Source: Burkholderia sp. lig30
Lineage (GTDB): Bacteria; Pseudomonadota; Gammaproteobacteria; Burkholderiales; Burkholderiaceae
Direction of reading: 5' to 3'
Assembly: GCF_000687455.2 (NCBI RefSeq)
Contig: NZ_JGVW01000052.1
Location: forward strand, 62,001 to 126,000
Length of the DNA: 64,000 nucleotides
The translations under genes were made by a program, and so were the position numbers. Below the pieces are notes generated by a model. That model saw nothing but the letters and a program-made list of their open reading frames with translations. It did no database searches and was not told where the DNA came from. This document shows, piece by piece, positions 27,953 through 36,390 of the stretch; positions within the stretch are counted from its first letter, which is position 1, and every line of letters begins with the position of its first letter.

Positions 27953-28372
27953 ATGTCCTACGACAACACCAACCCGTTCGCCAGGATCCTCCGCGGCGAC
28001 CTGCCGTGCATCAAGGTGGCCGAGGACGACGCCACGCTCGTCATCATGGACCTGATGCCGCAGGCCGACGGGCACGTCCTCGTCATTCCGAAGGAGCCTG
28101 CCGCCGAGATCTTCGATCTGTCGGCCGACTCGGCGGCCGCGAGCATGCGCATGACGCAGCGCATCGCGATCGCGGTGCGCGACGCGCTGCAGCCGGACGG
28201 CCTGTTCATCGGGCAGTTCAACGGACGCGCCGCCGGCCAGACCGTTCCCCATGTTCACTTTCACGTGATTCCGCGCTGGGAAGGCGCTGCGCTGCGCATG
28301 CACGCGCGCGAGGTCGCCGACGCCGCGACGCTCGAAGCCTTCGCGGAGCGCATTCGCGCGCGTCTCGCGTAA
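27953..28372 (+). CDS. HIT family nucleotide hydrolase/transferase
   Basis: Small cytoplasmic protein of 139 aa with the histidine triad HVHFHVIP (His 100, 102, 104) that acts on nucleoside phosphoramidates or dinucleotides. The N-terminal ARILRGDLPCIKVAEDD and HVLVIPKEPAAEIFDL segments are typical of Hint/HIT proteins. Full length for the family. The short leader after the promoter agrees with ATG 27953. Single gene; exact substrate unknown. Confidence 0.95.
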   Translation: MSYDNTNPFARILRGDLPCIKVAEDDATLVIMDLMPQADGHVLVIPKEPAAEIFDLSADSAAASMRMTQRIAIAVRDALQPDGLFIGQFNGRAAGQTVPHVHFHVIPRWEGAALRMHAREVADAATLEAFAERIRARLA

Positions 28373-28468
28373 CGGCGCGCATCGACTGGAATCCTGACCG
28401 GTCCGCACGGGCGAGCGCGCCCGGTCAGCCCTTCGGCATCCCTACGTTTGCGTGCGCGGTTACGGCGC

Positions 28469-28482
28469 GTAACACCTGTAAC
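28469..28482 (+). promoter_or_regulatory. GTAAC direct repeat upstream of the small lipoprotein
   Basis: GTAAC-ACCT-GTAAC at 28469-28482, the type of short direct repeat bound by OmpR/CpxR-class response regulators, followed by TACACT near 28514 as a possible -10. Regulator not identified. Confidence 0.35.
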
Positions 28483-28642
28483 CACTGACGAAACCCGGCG
28501 CAAAAGCCCCCGCGCTACACTCGGCCCACCTCTTCATCCTGCGATGACGGGGCGCACGCGGTCTCGTGTCCGGCCCGTCTCGCGTGATGACAGGGCCGAA
28601 TCTTGCCGCGTTCCGTTCGTCCCACCCGTTGGGAGCCAGCCG

Positions 28643-28807
28643 ATGTCCAGACTTCTCATTACCTTTGCCCTGATCAGCGGCCTGTGCGGCTGTGTCGTCG
28701 CCCCGCCGTACGGTTATGCGCCCGCGCCCGGGTACTACGGCTACGCGCCGGCCTATTACGCGCCGCCCGTCAGTATCGGCATCGGCGGGGCGTTTCGCGT
28801 TCGCTAG
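28643..28807 (+). CDS. Small lipoprotein with YGYAP repeats
   Basis: 54-aa predicted lipoprotein. A short signal sequence ends in a lipobox (SGLCGC) with Cys 17 as the lipidated residue. The mature part is a Tyr/Pro/Ala/Gly-rich repeat, PYGYAPAPGYYGYAPAYYAPP, then a hydrophobic IGIGGAF tail. Similar small Tyr-rich lipoproteins are common in Burkholderia. Start MSRLLITF preceded by GGGAG about 8 bases upstream. Role unknown, probably outer-membrane associated. Confidence 0.75.
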   Translation: MSRLLITFALISGLCGCVVAPPYGYAPAPGYYGYAPAYYAPPVSIGIGGAFRVR

Positions 28808-29364
28808 CGCGTAGGCTCGCAGTTCGGCGACGAATGCGACGCGTACTTTGCCCGGACCTGGAGACTGATCCGGTGGCGGTACCGAGCCGGCCGCGATCCA
28901 CGTCGCATGATGACGAACGGGCATGCTGCAACGTCGGGCATTTTTTGCGAGAATCGTCCTGGTTCTTGTCAGACAAGTGAATGCTGTCGTTGCCGATCAA
29001 CGCACCAGCGCGCGATTCGCGCGTCGTCGCGGCACTCAATTCTTTGTCGCACTCGTCGTTAACCCGGAATGGTTGCCTCGTGGTGTATGTGGCCCGAGGC
29101 GAATCAGGTCAACACGGGATCGTCAAATTTGCGGCATCGTTCGCCAGGTGAAAAGCCGGCGACGCGAACGATGCGCGTTATCGAGGCCAGTGCGTCGCGT
29201 CCGTTGCCGGGACGCGCCGACAATCGGTCAATTTTTCCTGTTTGCGAGATCAATGGATCCGCGGCCGTCGACGGCGCGCGCGCATGCCGCTTGCCGCGGC
29301 GCGCGAGCCCGCTCGTTGTCGGATCGATATTCGCCCATGAGGGTTTACCGCCTTTGGTCTGAGA
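28808..29364. other. Long upstream region of the c-di-GMP gene
   Basis: 557 bases with no gene I can support. It contains a perfect palindrome CTTGTC-A-GACAAG at 28965-28977, of the kind bound by GntR-type repressors, and right after it GCCGATCA at 28992-28999 with AAGT eleven to sixteen bases before, a weak sigma-28-like element. Both are more than 350 bases before the ATG at 29365. Confidence 0.45.
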
Positions 29365-31914
29365 ATGTATCCAAGCAGCTACGATGTCCCCATCGCGCGC
29401 CTCGTTGCGCGCCAGATGCTTTCCTGCACGCGTACCACGCCGGTGCGGGATGTCGCGCGGCGCATATTCGCCGAGCGTTGCAGTTCGATCGTCGTGGTGG
29501 AGGACGGCAAGGCCATCGGCATCTGGACCGAGCAGGATGCGCTGGCCGCCGGGGACACCCCCCGGGCGCTCGACCGGCCGATCGGCGAAGTGATGAGCAG
29601 CCCCGTGCTGACGCTGGAGGCGAACACCTCCCTCGGCGAAGCGGCGGTGAGGTTCAAGCAGTCAGGTGTCCGTCACTTCGTGGTCGTCAGGGACGGCGCG
29701 GCGATCGGCGTGCTGAGCCAGACCGACGTCGTCCTGAACCAGGGGGCCGAGTTCTTCCTGCGCCTGAAGTCCATCGAATCGATCCGCGTCCATTCGCCCG
29801 TCAAGGTGCCCGGGCGTGCCGCGCTGCATGACGTGGTCGCGCGGATGCGCGCGCAGAAGCTCGATGCCGTCGTGGTCGACTACGACGATGGCGAGCAGGG
29901 CATCCTGACCGAGCGCGACGTCGTCCGGCTGATTGCCGGGGACGGCGTGCAGGGCACTGTCGGCGAGCACGCGAGCAAGCCGCTGCAGACGCTGGCGGCG
30001 AAGCAGAGCCTGTATGCGGCCCAGCGCTACATGGTGCAGCAGAACATGCGCCATATCGGCATTCACGACGACCACGGCAACCTGACCGGGCTGCTCTGTT
30101 ATGCGGACGTGCTGCAGAACATCGAGCACGAATACGTGAACGAGCTTCGCAGCGCGTTGCGCGAGCGCGACGAAGCGCTCGGCCTCGCGCGCTTCAACCT
30201 GCGCATGGCGGACCGGGTGTTCGAGTCGGCGCTCGAAGGCATCATGGTGACCGACCGGCACGCCAGGATCGAGCGCGTGAATCAGGCGTTCACGCGCCTG
30301 ACCGGGTACACCGAGGAGGAGGTGGTCGGGCGCGACCCGAGCCTGCTGAGTTCCGGCCGCCAGACGCCGGACTTCTACAAGAATCTCTGGCATTCGCTCA
30401 CGACCGACGGCCACTGGCAAGGCGAGATCTGGAACCGCAAGAAAACCGGCGAGCTGTTCCTCGAATACCTGACGATCACGAGCATTCGCGACAACGAAGG
30501 CCAGATCTCGAACTACGCGGCGATCTTCTCCGACATCACCCAGCGGCGTCAGGCCGAGGAGCGGCTCGGCTACCTCGCCACGCACGACGTGCTCACCGGG
30601 CTCGCGAACCGCGCGCTGTTCGAGGAGCGGCTCGAGCGCGCGATCGTTCACGGCAAGCGGCGTGGCCGCAAGGTCGCGGTGATGTATCTCGATCTCGACC
30701 GCTTCAAGCTGGTCAACGACACCCTGGGCCACAACGCCGGCGACGAAGTGCTGAAGGTGGTGGCCGAGCGGGTCAACGCGGGCGTGCGCGCGAGCGACAC
30801 GGTGGCGCGCATGGGCGGAGACGAATTTGCGCTCGTGCTCGAGGAATTCGACGATGTCCGCGACGTCGGGCGGATCGCGCGCAAGCTGCTGGATGAAGTG
30901 GGGCGGGCGATCGATATCGGCGGCCGCGACATCTTTGTGACACCGAGCATCGGCATCAGCATCTATCCGGACGACGGCACCGAGGCCGAGCAGTTGATGC
31001 TGCTCGCCGATCAGGCGATGTACGGCGCGAAGAGCCGGGGCAGGAATGTCTTCCAGTTCTTCGAGAGCAAGATGACGTCGTCGGCGATGGAGCAGCTCGA
31101 AACGCTCGGCGAACTGCATCGTGCGCTCGAGCAGAACGAATTCTGCCTTTTTTACCAGCCGCAATACGATCTGACGAGCGGCCGGATCGTCGGCGTCGAG
31201 GCGCTGCTGCGCTGGCGGCATCCGCACAAGGGGTTCGTGCCGCCGGGTGACTTCATCGGGCTCGCGGAGCAATCCGCGCTGATCGTGCCGATCGGCCGGT
31301 GGGTGCTGCGCGAAGCGTGCCAGCAGGCACGCAGGTGGCTCGACGACGGTTTCGAGTTCGGCCGCATGGCGGTGAACCTGTCGGCGAGGCAGTGCTTCAC
31401 CGACAGCTTCCTGATCGATCTGACCCGGATTCTCAGCGAGACCGCGTTGCCGCCCGAGCGCCTGCAGCTCGAACTGCTCGAAAGCATGGCGATGAACACG
31501 CGCGAGGAGATCGGCATCCTGCTTCGCGAGCTGGCGGGGCGGGGGATCAGCCTCGCGATCGACGATTTCGGCACCGGCTATTCGTCGCTTGCGTACCTGA
31601 AGGATCTGCCGGTCGATACGCTGAAGATCGACCGGTCGTTTCTCGCCGACAGCGGCTCGGGCAGCAGCCCGGACGGCGCGATCGTGCGCGCGATCGTCGC
31701 GATGGGGCGCGCGCTCGGCCTCGACGTCGTCATGGAGGGCGTCGAGACGAAGGAGCAGCTGGCGTTCCTTCAGGAGATCGGCTGTCACCAGGTGCAAGGG
31801 TTCCTGTTGGGGCGGCCGCAGCCGGCGGAGCAGCTGGTCGAGAGTTCGCTGAGCCGCGCCGAAGGCGGCGCGTCGGTCGGAGCCGCTCGTGCGGCAGAAC
31901 TGCTCGCCAAGTGA
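29365..31914 (+). CDS. CBS-PAS-GGDEF-EAL cyclic-di-GMP signalling protein
   Basis: Soluble protein of 849 aa. Residues about 1-255 hold CBS pairs (repeated 'SSIVVVEDGKAIGIWTEQD'-like units), which usually bind adenine nucleotides. A PAS domain follows (about 280-395). The cyclase domain has an intact GGDEF at 484-488 and an RxxD inhibitory site five residues before it (Arg 475, Asp 478). The phosphodiesterase domain has an intact EAL at 612-614 and DDFGTGYSSL. Both activities are therefore possible, with nucleotide and PAS input deciding the balance. No membrane helix. Single gene with a long leader region. Confidence 0.95.
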   Translation: MYPSSYDVPIARLVARQMLSCTRTTPVRDVARRIFAERCSSIVVVEDGKAIGIWTEQDALAAGDTPRALDRPIGEVMSSPVLTLEANTSLGEAAVRFKQSGVRHFVVVRDGAAIGVLSQTDVVLNQGAEFFLRLKSIESIRVHSPVKVPGRAALHDVVARMRAQKLDAVVVDYDDGEQGILTERDVVRLIAGDGVQGTVGEHASKPLQTLAAKQSLYAAQRYMVQQNMRHIGIHDDHGNLTGLLCYADVLQNIEHEYVNELRSALRERDEALGLARFNLRMADRVFESALEGIMVTDRHARIERVNQAFTRLTGYTEEEVVGRDPSLLSSGRQTPDFYKNLWHSLTTDGHWQGEIWNRKKTGELFLEYLTITSIRDNEGQISNYAAIFSDITQRRQAEERLGYLATHDVLTGLANRALFEERLERAIVHGKRRGRKVAVMYLDLDRFKLVNDTLGHNAGDEVLKVVAERVNAGVRASDTVARMGGDEFALVLEEFDDVRDVGRIARKLLDEVGRAIDIGGRDIFVTPSIGISIYPDDGTEAEQLMLLADQAMYGAKSRGRNVFQFFESKMTSSAMEQLETLGELHRALEQNEFCLFYQPQYDLTSGRIVGVEALLRWRHPHKGFVPPGDFIGLAEQSALIVPIGRWVLREACQQARRWLDDGFEFGRMAVNLSARQCFTDSFLIDLTRILSETALPPERLQLELLESMAMNTREEIGILLRELAGRGISLAIDDFGTGYSSLAYLKDLPVDTLKIDRSFLADSGSGSSPDGAIVRAIVAMGRALGLDVVMEGVETKEQLAFLQEIGCHQVQGFLLGRPQPAEQLVESSLSRAEGGASVGAARAAELLAK

Positions 31915-32198
31915 ACGTGCGCGCGCGGGCGCCGCTCCGGTTTTCGTGAGTGAGCGCTAACTTTTCGGGGTCCTGCCGGTAGCGGGGCGGAAGGCGCGCG
32001 GAGCCCGGCGCATGCCGGCGCGCTTCGCGACGGCCGCGCCGCGCATGGCGCGCCACGGGGGTGCGACGGCATGTCTCAGGTGCCGCGCGCTTTCACGTCA
32101 ACTGCGGAAGTGCGGAATTCGTTGATGTCGAACGGGGCGGAAGTTACCACGCCGCTATATGCTTCGCCGTGACCGTTCTACATCTTCGAGGCTCCGCA

Positions 32199-33014
32199 AT
32201 GAAACGCATTGTGTTCCGGGCTGCCGTGGCGGCCGTCGTCTTCGCGCTCGCGCAGGCCGCAGCCGCGCAGGCTTCCGGCACGGTACAGCTGGAAGACCTG
32301 ACGTGGACCGAACTGCGCGACGAGATCCACGCGGGCAAGACCACGATCATCATTCCAATCGGCGGCACCGAGCAAAGCGGGCCGTATGTCGCGCTCGGCA
32401 AGCACAACGCGCGGGTCAAGGCGCTGTCCGAGCGCATCGCGCGGGGCGTCGGCAACGCGATCGTCGCGCCCGTCATCGCGTATGTGCCGGAGGGCGGCTA
32501 TGCGCCGCCGACGTCGCACATGCGGTTCCCCGGCACGATCACCGTCCCCGACGACGTCTTCGAAAGGACCCTCGCGTCGGCGGCCAACAGCTTCCGTGTC
32601 CACGGTTTCAGGAACATCGTGTTTCTCGGCGATCACGGCGGCTACCAGAAGGACATCCAGCACACGGTTGCGCAACTGAACGCCGCCTGGGCCAGCTCGG
32701 GCGCCCGCGCGTTCGTTCCGCCCGAATACTACGGCGCGAGTTCGGACGGCTACGCGCAACTGCTCCGTCAGCACGGCGTGCCGGACAACCAGATCGGCAC
32801 GCACGCCGGGCTGGCCGACACGTCGCTTCAGCTCGCCGTCGCGCCGCAGATGGTCAGGCTCGACCGCCTGCGCGACGCGCCCCAGCCGGGCGCCGCCGAC
32901 GGTGTCTACGGCGGCGATCCGCGGCACTCGACCGCCGAGCTCGGCAAGCTGGGCACCGACGCGATCGTGTCGCGCACCATCGACGCCATCCGGAAGGCAA
33001 CCGCGGGCCGCTGA
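32199..33014 (+). CDS. Exported creatininase-fold protein with altered metal site
   Basis: Protein of 271 aa; signal peptide to about residue 25 (ALAQAAAAQAS), unlike the cytoplasmic family norm. The creatininase signature is GGTEQSGPYVALGKHN at 55-70: Glu 58 is kept, but the usual His two residues later is Ser 60, and the Asp in the family's LGTD is His 69. The second site reads GDHGGY (144-149) instead of NGHGGN. It may be a subfamily with changed ligands. Creatininase-fold enzymes cut amide bonds in creatinine, formamides and in the mycofactocin peptide. Followed by a YVTN propeller 58 bases on. Confidence 0.85.
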   Translation: MKRIVFRAAVAAVVFALAQAAAAQASGTVQLEDLTWTELRDEIHAGKTTIIIPIGGTEQSGPYVALGKHNARVKALSERIARGVGNAIVAPVIAYVPEGGYAPPTSHMRFPGTITVPDDVFERTLASAANSFRVHGFRNIVFLGDHGGYQKDIQHTVAQLNAAWASSGARAFVPPEYYGASSDGYAQLLRQHGVPDNQIGTHAGLADTSLQLAVAPQMVRLDRLRDAPQPGAADGVYGGDPRHSTAELGKLGTDAIVSRTIDAIRKATAGR

Positions 33015-33072
33015 CGGCGCCGCGGCCTTCCCCGCATTCCGTCATTCCACCCATCCAATCAGGGACATTCTC

Positions 33073-34239
33073 ATGCGACAGAGTTTTCGGCGTTTCTCCC
33101 GCATTGCATCCGCCGCTGCCGTCGCGCTGGCGGGCTACAGCGCCGGCGCCTCGGCGGCCGATGCCATCGCTTCCGTGCCGGGCATGCCGCCGGTGGTCAA
33201 TCCGGCCAACCTGTACAGCGAAGCGCAGGCGGGCCGCATGAGCCCCGCGACAGCGGGCGTGCCTGCGCGCGTCTACGTGCCCAACCTGCGTTCGAACGAC
33301 GTCTACGTGATCGACTCGGCCACGTACAAGGTCGTCGACAAGTTCCCGGTCGGCTACAGCCCGCAGCACGTCGTGCCCGCGTGGGACCTGCGCACGCTGT
33401 GGGTCGCGAACAATGCCGAGGGCCGGCCCGACGGCAGCCTGACGCCGATCGATCCGAAGACGGGCAAGCCCGGCAAGGCGCTGCTGGTCGACGATCCGTA
33501 CAACATGTACTTCACGCCCGACGGCAAGGATGCGATCGTCGTGGCCGAAGCGCACGCGCGGCTCGATTTTCGCGATCCGCACACGATGGTGCTGAAGTCG
33601 AGCCTCGACGTGCCCAACTGCAAGGGCATCAACCACGCCGACTTCTCGATCGACGGCAAGTACGCGTTGTTCACCTGCGAATTCGGCGGGCAGCTCGCCA
33701 AGATCGACCTGGTCAACCGCAAGGTCGTCGGCTATCTGGAGGTCAACAGGAAAGGCATGCCGCAGGACATTCGCATCGCGCCCGACGGTAAGGTGTTCTA
33801 TGTCGCCGACATGATGGCCGATGGCGTGTTCCTCATCGACGGCGACAGCTTCACGAAGATCGGCTTCGTCAAGACGGGCGTCGGCACGCACGGGCTGTAT
33901 CCGAGCCGTGACGGCACGAAGCTGTACGTCGCGAATCGCGGCTCGAACCTCGTTCACGGCCCGCGCCACGGCAAGGGGAGCGTGTCGGTGATCGACTTCG
34001 CGACGCGCAAGGTGATCGTGACCTGGCCGATCCCGGGCGGCGGCAGTCCCGACATGGGCAACGTGAGCGCCGACGGCAAGACGCTGTGGCTGTCCGGCCG
34101 GTTCGACGACGTCGTGTACGCGATCGACACGACGACGGGGGCGGTGAAGTCGATTCCGGTGGGCATGGAGCCGCACGGCCTGACCGTGTGGCCGCAACCG
34201 GGCCGCTATTCGCTTGGTCACACCGGCAACATGCGGTGA
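33073..34239 (+). CDS. Exported YVTN-family beta-propeller protein
   Basis: Periplasmic or secreted protein of 388 aa. Signal peptide to about residue 29 (GYSAGASAAD). The rest is a seven-bladed-type propeller of YVTN/YncE repeats: RVYVPNLRSNDVYVIDSATY, TLWVANNAEG, KVFYVADMMADGVFLID, KLYVANRGSN. No haem or PQQ motif seen. Lies 58 bases behind the exported creatininase-like gene on the same strand, so probably co-transcribed; the two would meet in the periplasm. Ligand unknown. Confidence 0.87.
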   Translation: MRQSFRRFSRIASAAAVALAGYSAGASAADAIASVPGMPPVVNPANLYSEAQAGRMSPATAGVPARVYVPNLRSNDVYVIDSATYKVVDKFPVGYSPQHVVPAWDLRTLWVANNAEGRPDGSLTPIDPKTGKPGKALLVDDPYNMYFTPDGKDAIVVAEAHARLDFRDPHTMVLKSSLDVPNCKGINHADFSIDGKYALFTCEFGGQLAKIDLVNRKVVGYLEVNRKGMPQDIRIAPDGKVFYVADMMADGVFLIDGDSFTKIGFVKTGVGTHGLYPSRDGTKLYVANRGSNLVHGPRHGKGSVSVIDFATRKVIVTWPIPGGGSPDMGNVSADGKTLWLSGRFDDVVYAIDTTTGAVKSIPVGMEPHGLTVWPQPGRYSLGHTGNMR

Positions 34240-34563
34240 GTGGACGGTAACGGTAGCCCGTTATCGATTTCCGGCGGGCGGGGCGGGCGTGGCCAGCCGC
34301 CGGCCCGCAATCGCCTGCGACATCCTGAATAAAATTTAGCCAGCCAAAGATCGGCTTAGGATTGTTCCGGTTTCCCGGCATCCCTTCGACAATGCGCGCC
34401 TTTTGCAAGCGGCGGCGGTGCTGGACCGCCCGCCGCTTGCCGCATCGAAGCAGGATTCCGACATGACCGACCGCAGCGCCTCTTTCCCGCCGAACCCAAC
34501 CTCCGCGTCCGCATCCGGCCGCCTGCCCGCGCTGCTTCGCACCGGCGACTGAGGGCACGCACG
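34240..34563. other. Intergenic region before the TRIC channel gene
   Basis: 324 bases. An AT-richer patch (34325-34345) may carry a promoter. A 29-codon open frame at 34463-34552 begins MTDRSASFPPNPTS and stops 12 bases before the channel gene; it could be a leader peptide but has no other support. Confidence 0.4.
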
Positions 34564-35175
34564 ATGCATACGCTTTATCTGATCGCAATCGTCGCGGAGG
34601 CGATGTCGGGCGCGCTGATGGGGATGCGGCGCGGCATGGACCGTTTCGGCCTGGCGCTCGTCGGCGCGGTGACCGCGCTCGGCGGCGGCACGGTGCGCGA
34701 CGTGCTGCTCGGGCACTATCCGCTCGGATGGATCGCGCATCCGGAATATCTGGCCATCACGCTGGCCGCCGCGACGTTCGCGTCGTGGACAGCGCGCCCG
34801 CTCGCGCGGATGAAGACGCTGTTCGTCACGGTCGACGCCGTCGGCCTCGCGGCGTTCTCGATCATCGGCTGCGATATCGGCGCGTCCACCGGCAACGCGC
34901 CGTTCATCGTCGTGCTGGCAGGGGCGATCACCGGCGCGTGCGGCGGCATGCTGCGCGATCTGCTGTGCAACGAGATGCCGCTCATCCTGCGCGAGGAGTT
35001 GTATGCGAGCGTCGCGTTCTTCACGGGCGCGCTGTACGTCGCCCTGGGGCATCTGGGCGTCGACGGCGGGCTCGCCACCGTGATCGCACTCGTGGCCGGC
35101 TTTGCGATGCGGATGCTCGCCGTGCGATTCGACTGGCGGATGCGGGTCTTCAGCGTCGCGGACGTCGAGCGCTGA
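34564..35175 (+). CDS. TRIC-type cation channel protein (UPF0126/YadS-like)
   Basis: Inner-membrane protein of 203 aa with about seven hydrophobic helices and the duplicated UPF0126 unit: GGGTVRDVLLG near 40 and CGGMLRDLLCNEMPLIL near 125. Both glycine-rich VRD/LRD motifs are intact. Prokaryotic TRIC channels conduct monovalent cations; some relatives may be glycine-related transporters, and no substrate can be named here. Full family length. Start ATG 34564 gives the first helix directly. Confidence 0.92.
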   Translation: MHTLYLIAIVAEAMSGALMGMRRGMDRFGLALVGAVTALGGGTVRDVLLGHYPLGWIAHPEYLAITLAAATFASWTARPLARMKTLFVTVDAVGLAAFSIIGCDIGASTGNAPFIVVLAGAITGACGGMLRDLLCNEMPLILREELYASVAFFTGALYVALGHLGVDGGLATVIALVAGFAMRMLAVRFDWRMRVFSVADVER

Positions 35176-35181
35176 ACGCCG

Positions 35182-35409
35182 TCAGGACAGCGTTTCGAGC
35201 CGGATCAGCAGATTGCGCGCGTGTGCGATGAACGCATCGCGCATCTCGGGTTCGCCGGGGGTGTCGAGATGCTCGCTTTCCGCGAATGCGATCTGCTGCG
35301 CGAACGCGTCGCCGAGCGCGCGGCGCGTGTCGGGCGGCAGCGCGCGAATCATCGAGACGAGCAGCAGTTCCTGCGCACGGAGCATACCGGACAGCGATTG
35401 AGCGTTCAT
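35182..35409 (-). CDS. Small hypothetical protein, 75 aa
   Basis: Unrecognised helical protein beginning MNAQSLSGMLRAQELLL. It is Leu/Ala-rich, acidic in the middle (AESEHLDTPGEPEMRD), without signal peptide or membrane helix. First of nothing obvious: the two minus-strand genes to its right are separate by 80 and 97 bases, so a three-gene unit is possible. GGAGG sits about 4 bases before the ATG at 35409 (minus strand), which supports the start. Confidence 0.6.
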   Translation of the reverse strand: MNAQSLSGMLRAQELLLVSMIRALPPDTRRALGDAFAQQIAFAESEHLDTPGEPEMRDAFIAHARNLLIRLETLS

Positions 35410-35489
35410 GCGAGCCTCCACGGACGATGCGGCGCCGCGCGCCGATCTTTTCATACTAGGCGCTCGCAGGGGGATGGCGGCGCGGACCG

Positions 35490-35867
35490 TCAGGCGGCCG
35501 CGGCCTGTGCGTCGCGCACGACGCGCGCGACGCGGTCGACGAAATCGTGATCGACGCTCGACAGCGCTTCGCGCTTGCCGGCTGCCGTGTTGACGATGAG
35601 CCGGTACGTGACGTCCTGCGACTTCCACGTGAGATACCCGACGACGGCCAGCATCACGCCGACGACGAGCGCGGCGCTGGAACTGTAAACGGCGCCAGCG
35701 GCCGTGACGGCGGTGCCGATCAGCGAGATGCTCGCCGGCATGACCTTGTCTTTCTGAATCGTGACGACCTCGACGCCGAGAATGTCACGCAGCGCGAAGA
35801 TCTGCCCGGCCGCGGACAGGCCATTGCGCGTGACCGTCACCCCCCGTTCGTTGAAAGCGTTTTCCAT
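35490..35867 (-). CDS. Small membrane protein with two hydrophobic segments (DUF6232-like)
   Basis: Protein of 125 aa. A soluble N-terminal beta-rich part (VTVTRNGLSAAGQIFALRDI) is followed by a hairpin of hydrophobic segments (about residues 50-85: ISLIGTAVTAAGAVYSSSAA and ALVVGVMLAVVGYLTW) and a polar C-terminal part. The layout resembles the DUF6232 group of unknown function; I am not certain of membership. Start MENAFNERG follows GAGACACG. Function unknown. Confidence 0.7.
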   Translation of the reverse strand: MENAFNERGVTVTRNGLSAAGQIFALRDILGVEVVTIQKDKVMPASISLIGTAVTAAGAVYSSSAALVVGVMLAVVGYLTWKSQDVTYRLIVNTAAGKREALSSVDHDFVDRVARVVRDAQAAAA

Positions 35868-35964
35868 CGTGTCTCGCCTGGACGAAAAGGCGAGCGTAGC
35901 AGAATTCATCACCACGTCATACGGGACCAGTTGCCGCACGGTGCGGGCCGCGCCGGCCGTCAGG

Positions 35965-36225
35965 TCAGTACTGAAGCTGGCCGTCGCCGTACAGGCGGCC
36001 GGGGATGTGCGACGCGACCACCTCGGCGATTTCCGCTTCGGTCGATTCGGCCGGCACGATCTGGCGCCGCGCGGGCGCGTCGAGCTGTATCGTCCATTCG
36101 ACGAGCCGGTACGGGCGTCCCCAGGGACGCTGCATGGCTACCGACACGCGGCAGCTCTGGACGGGCAGCGCGTGTTCGCGCGTGAGAATCGTGTGCAGAT
36201 GGCTGAAAACGGTATCTTCGATCAT
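35965..36225 (-). CDS. Hypothetical protein, 86 aa
   Basis: Unrecognised small soluble protein beginning MIEDTVFSHLHTILTREH. Mixed alpha/beta composition, with conserved-looking RPYRLVEWTIQLDAP. GGAGG lies about 5 bases before ATG 36225, a clear ribosome site that supports a real gene. It could form a unit with the two minus-strand genes to its left. No function assigned. Confidence 0.65.
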   Translation of the reverse strand: MIEDTVFSHLHTILTREHALPVQSCRVSVAMQRPWGRPYRLVEWTIQLDAPARRQIVPAESTEAEIAEVVASHIPGRLYGDGQLQY

Positions 36226-36275
36226 CGTGGCCTCCGATCCTGTCTGAGGGTGGCCGGGTGCCGGCCGCCGCTTTC

Positions 36276-36353
36276 AAAAAAAAAGCCGCCGGTGCTCAGG
36301 CGGCCAACAGGGGGGGTGAGTGCATCGTCGCAGCCCAGAATTAAGTGAAACTT
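36276..36353 (-). ncRNA. Candidate small RNA with intrinsic terminator
   Basis: On the minus strand a 6-bp GCCGCC/GGCGGC hairpin (36285-36304) is followed by nine Ts (complement of A36276-36284): a strong intrinsic terminator. No gene ends there; the nearest minus-strand gene to the right starts 2.7 kb away and is itself terminated. A promoter-like pair lies about 75 bases upstream. The predicted 78-base RNA has an exposed C-rich stretch (CUCACCCCCCCUG, 36308-36320) that could pair with ribosome-binding sites. Inferred; no homologue recalled. Confidence 0.45.
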
Positions 36354-36390
36354 AAATGCGTATAAAAAAGCGCTTCGTGACGCTGTCACG
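36341..36390 (-). promoter_or_regulatory. Promoter and two palindromes of the candidate sRNA
   Basis: Minus-strand GTGACA (36384-36389), 18 bases, TTATAC (36360-36365). Two perfect 6+3+6 palindromes flank the -10: TTAAGT-GAA-ACTTAA at 36341-36355 over the start site and CGTGAC-GCT-GTCACG at 36376-36390 over the -35. They look like operator sites. Confidence 0.4.

Noticed and set aside
34463..34552. 29-codon leader-peptide frame before the TRIC gene
   Set aside because: No attenuator hairpins, no amino acid bias and weak ribosome site; kept only as a note in the intergenic entry.
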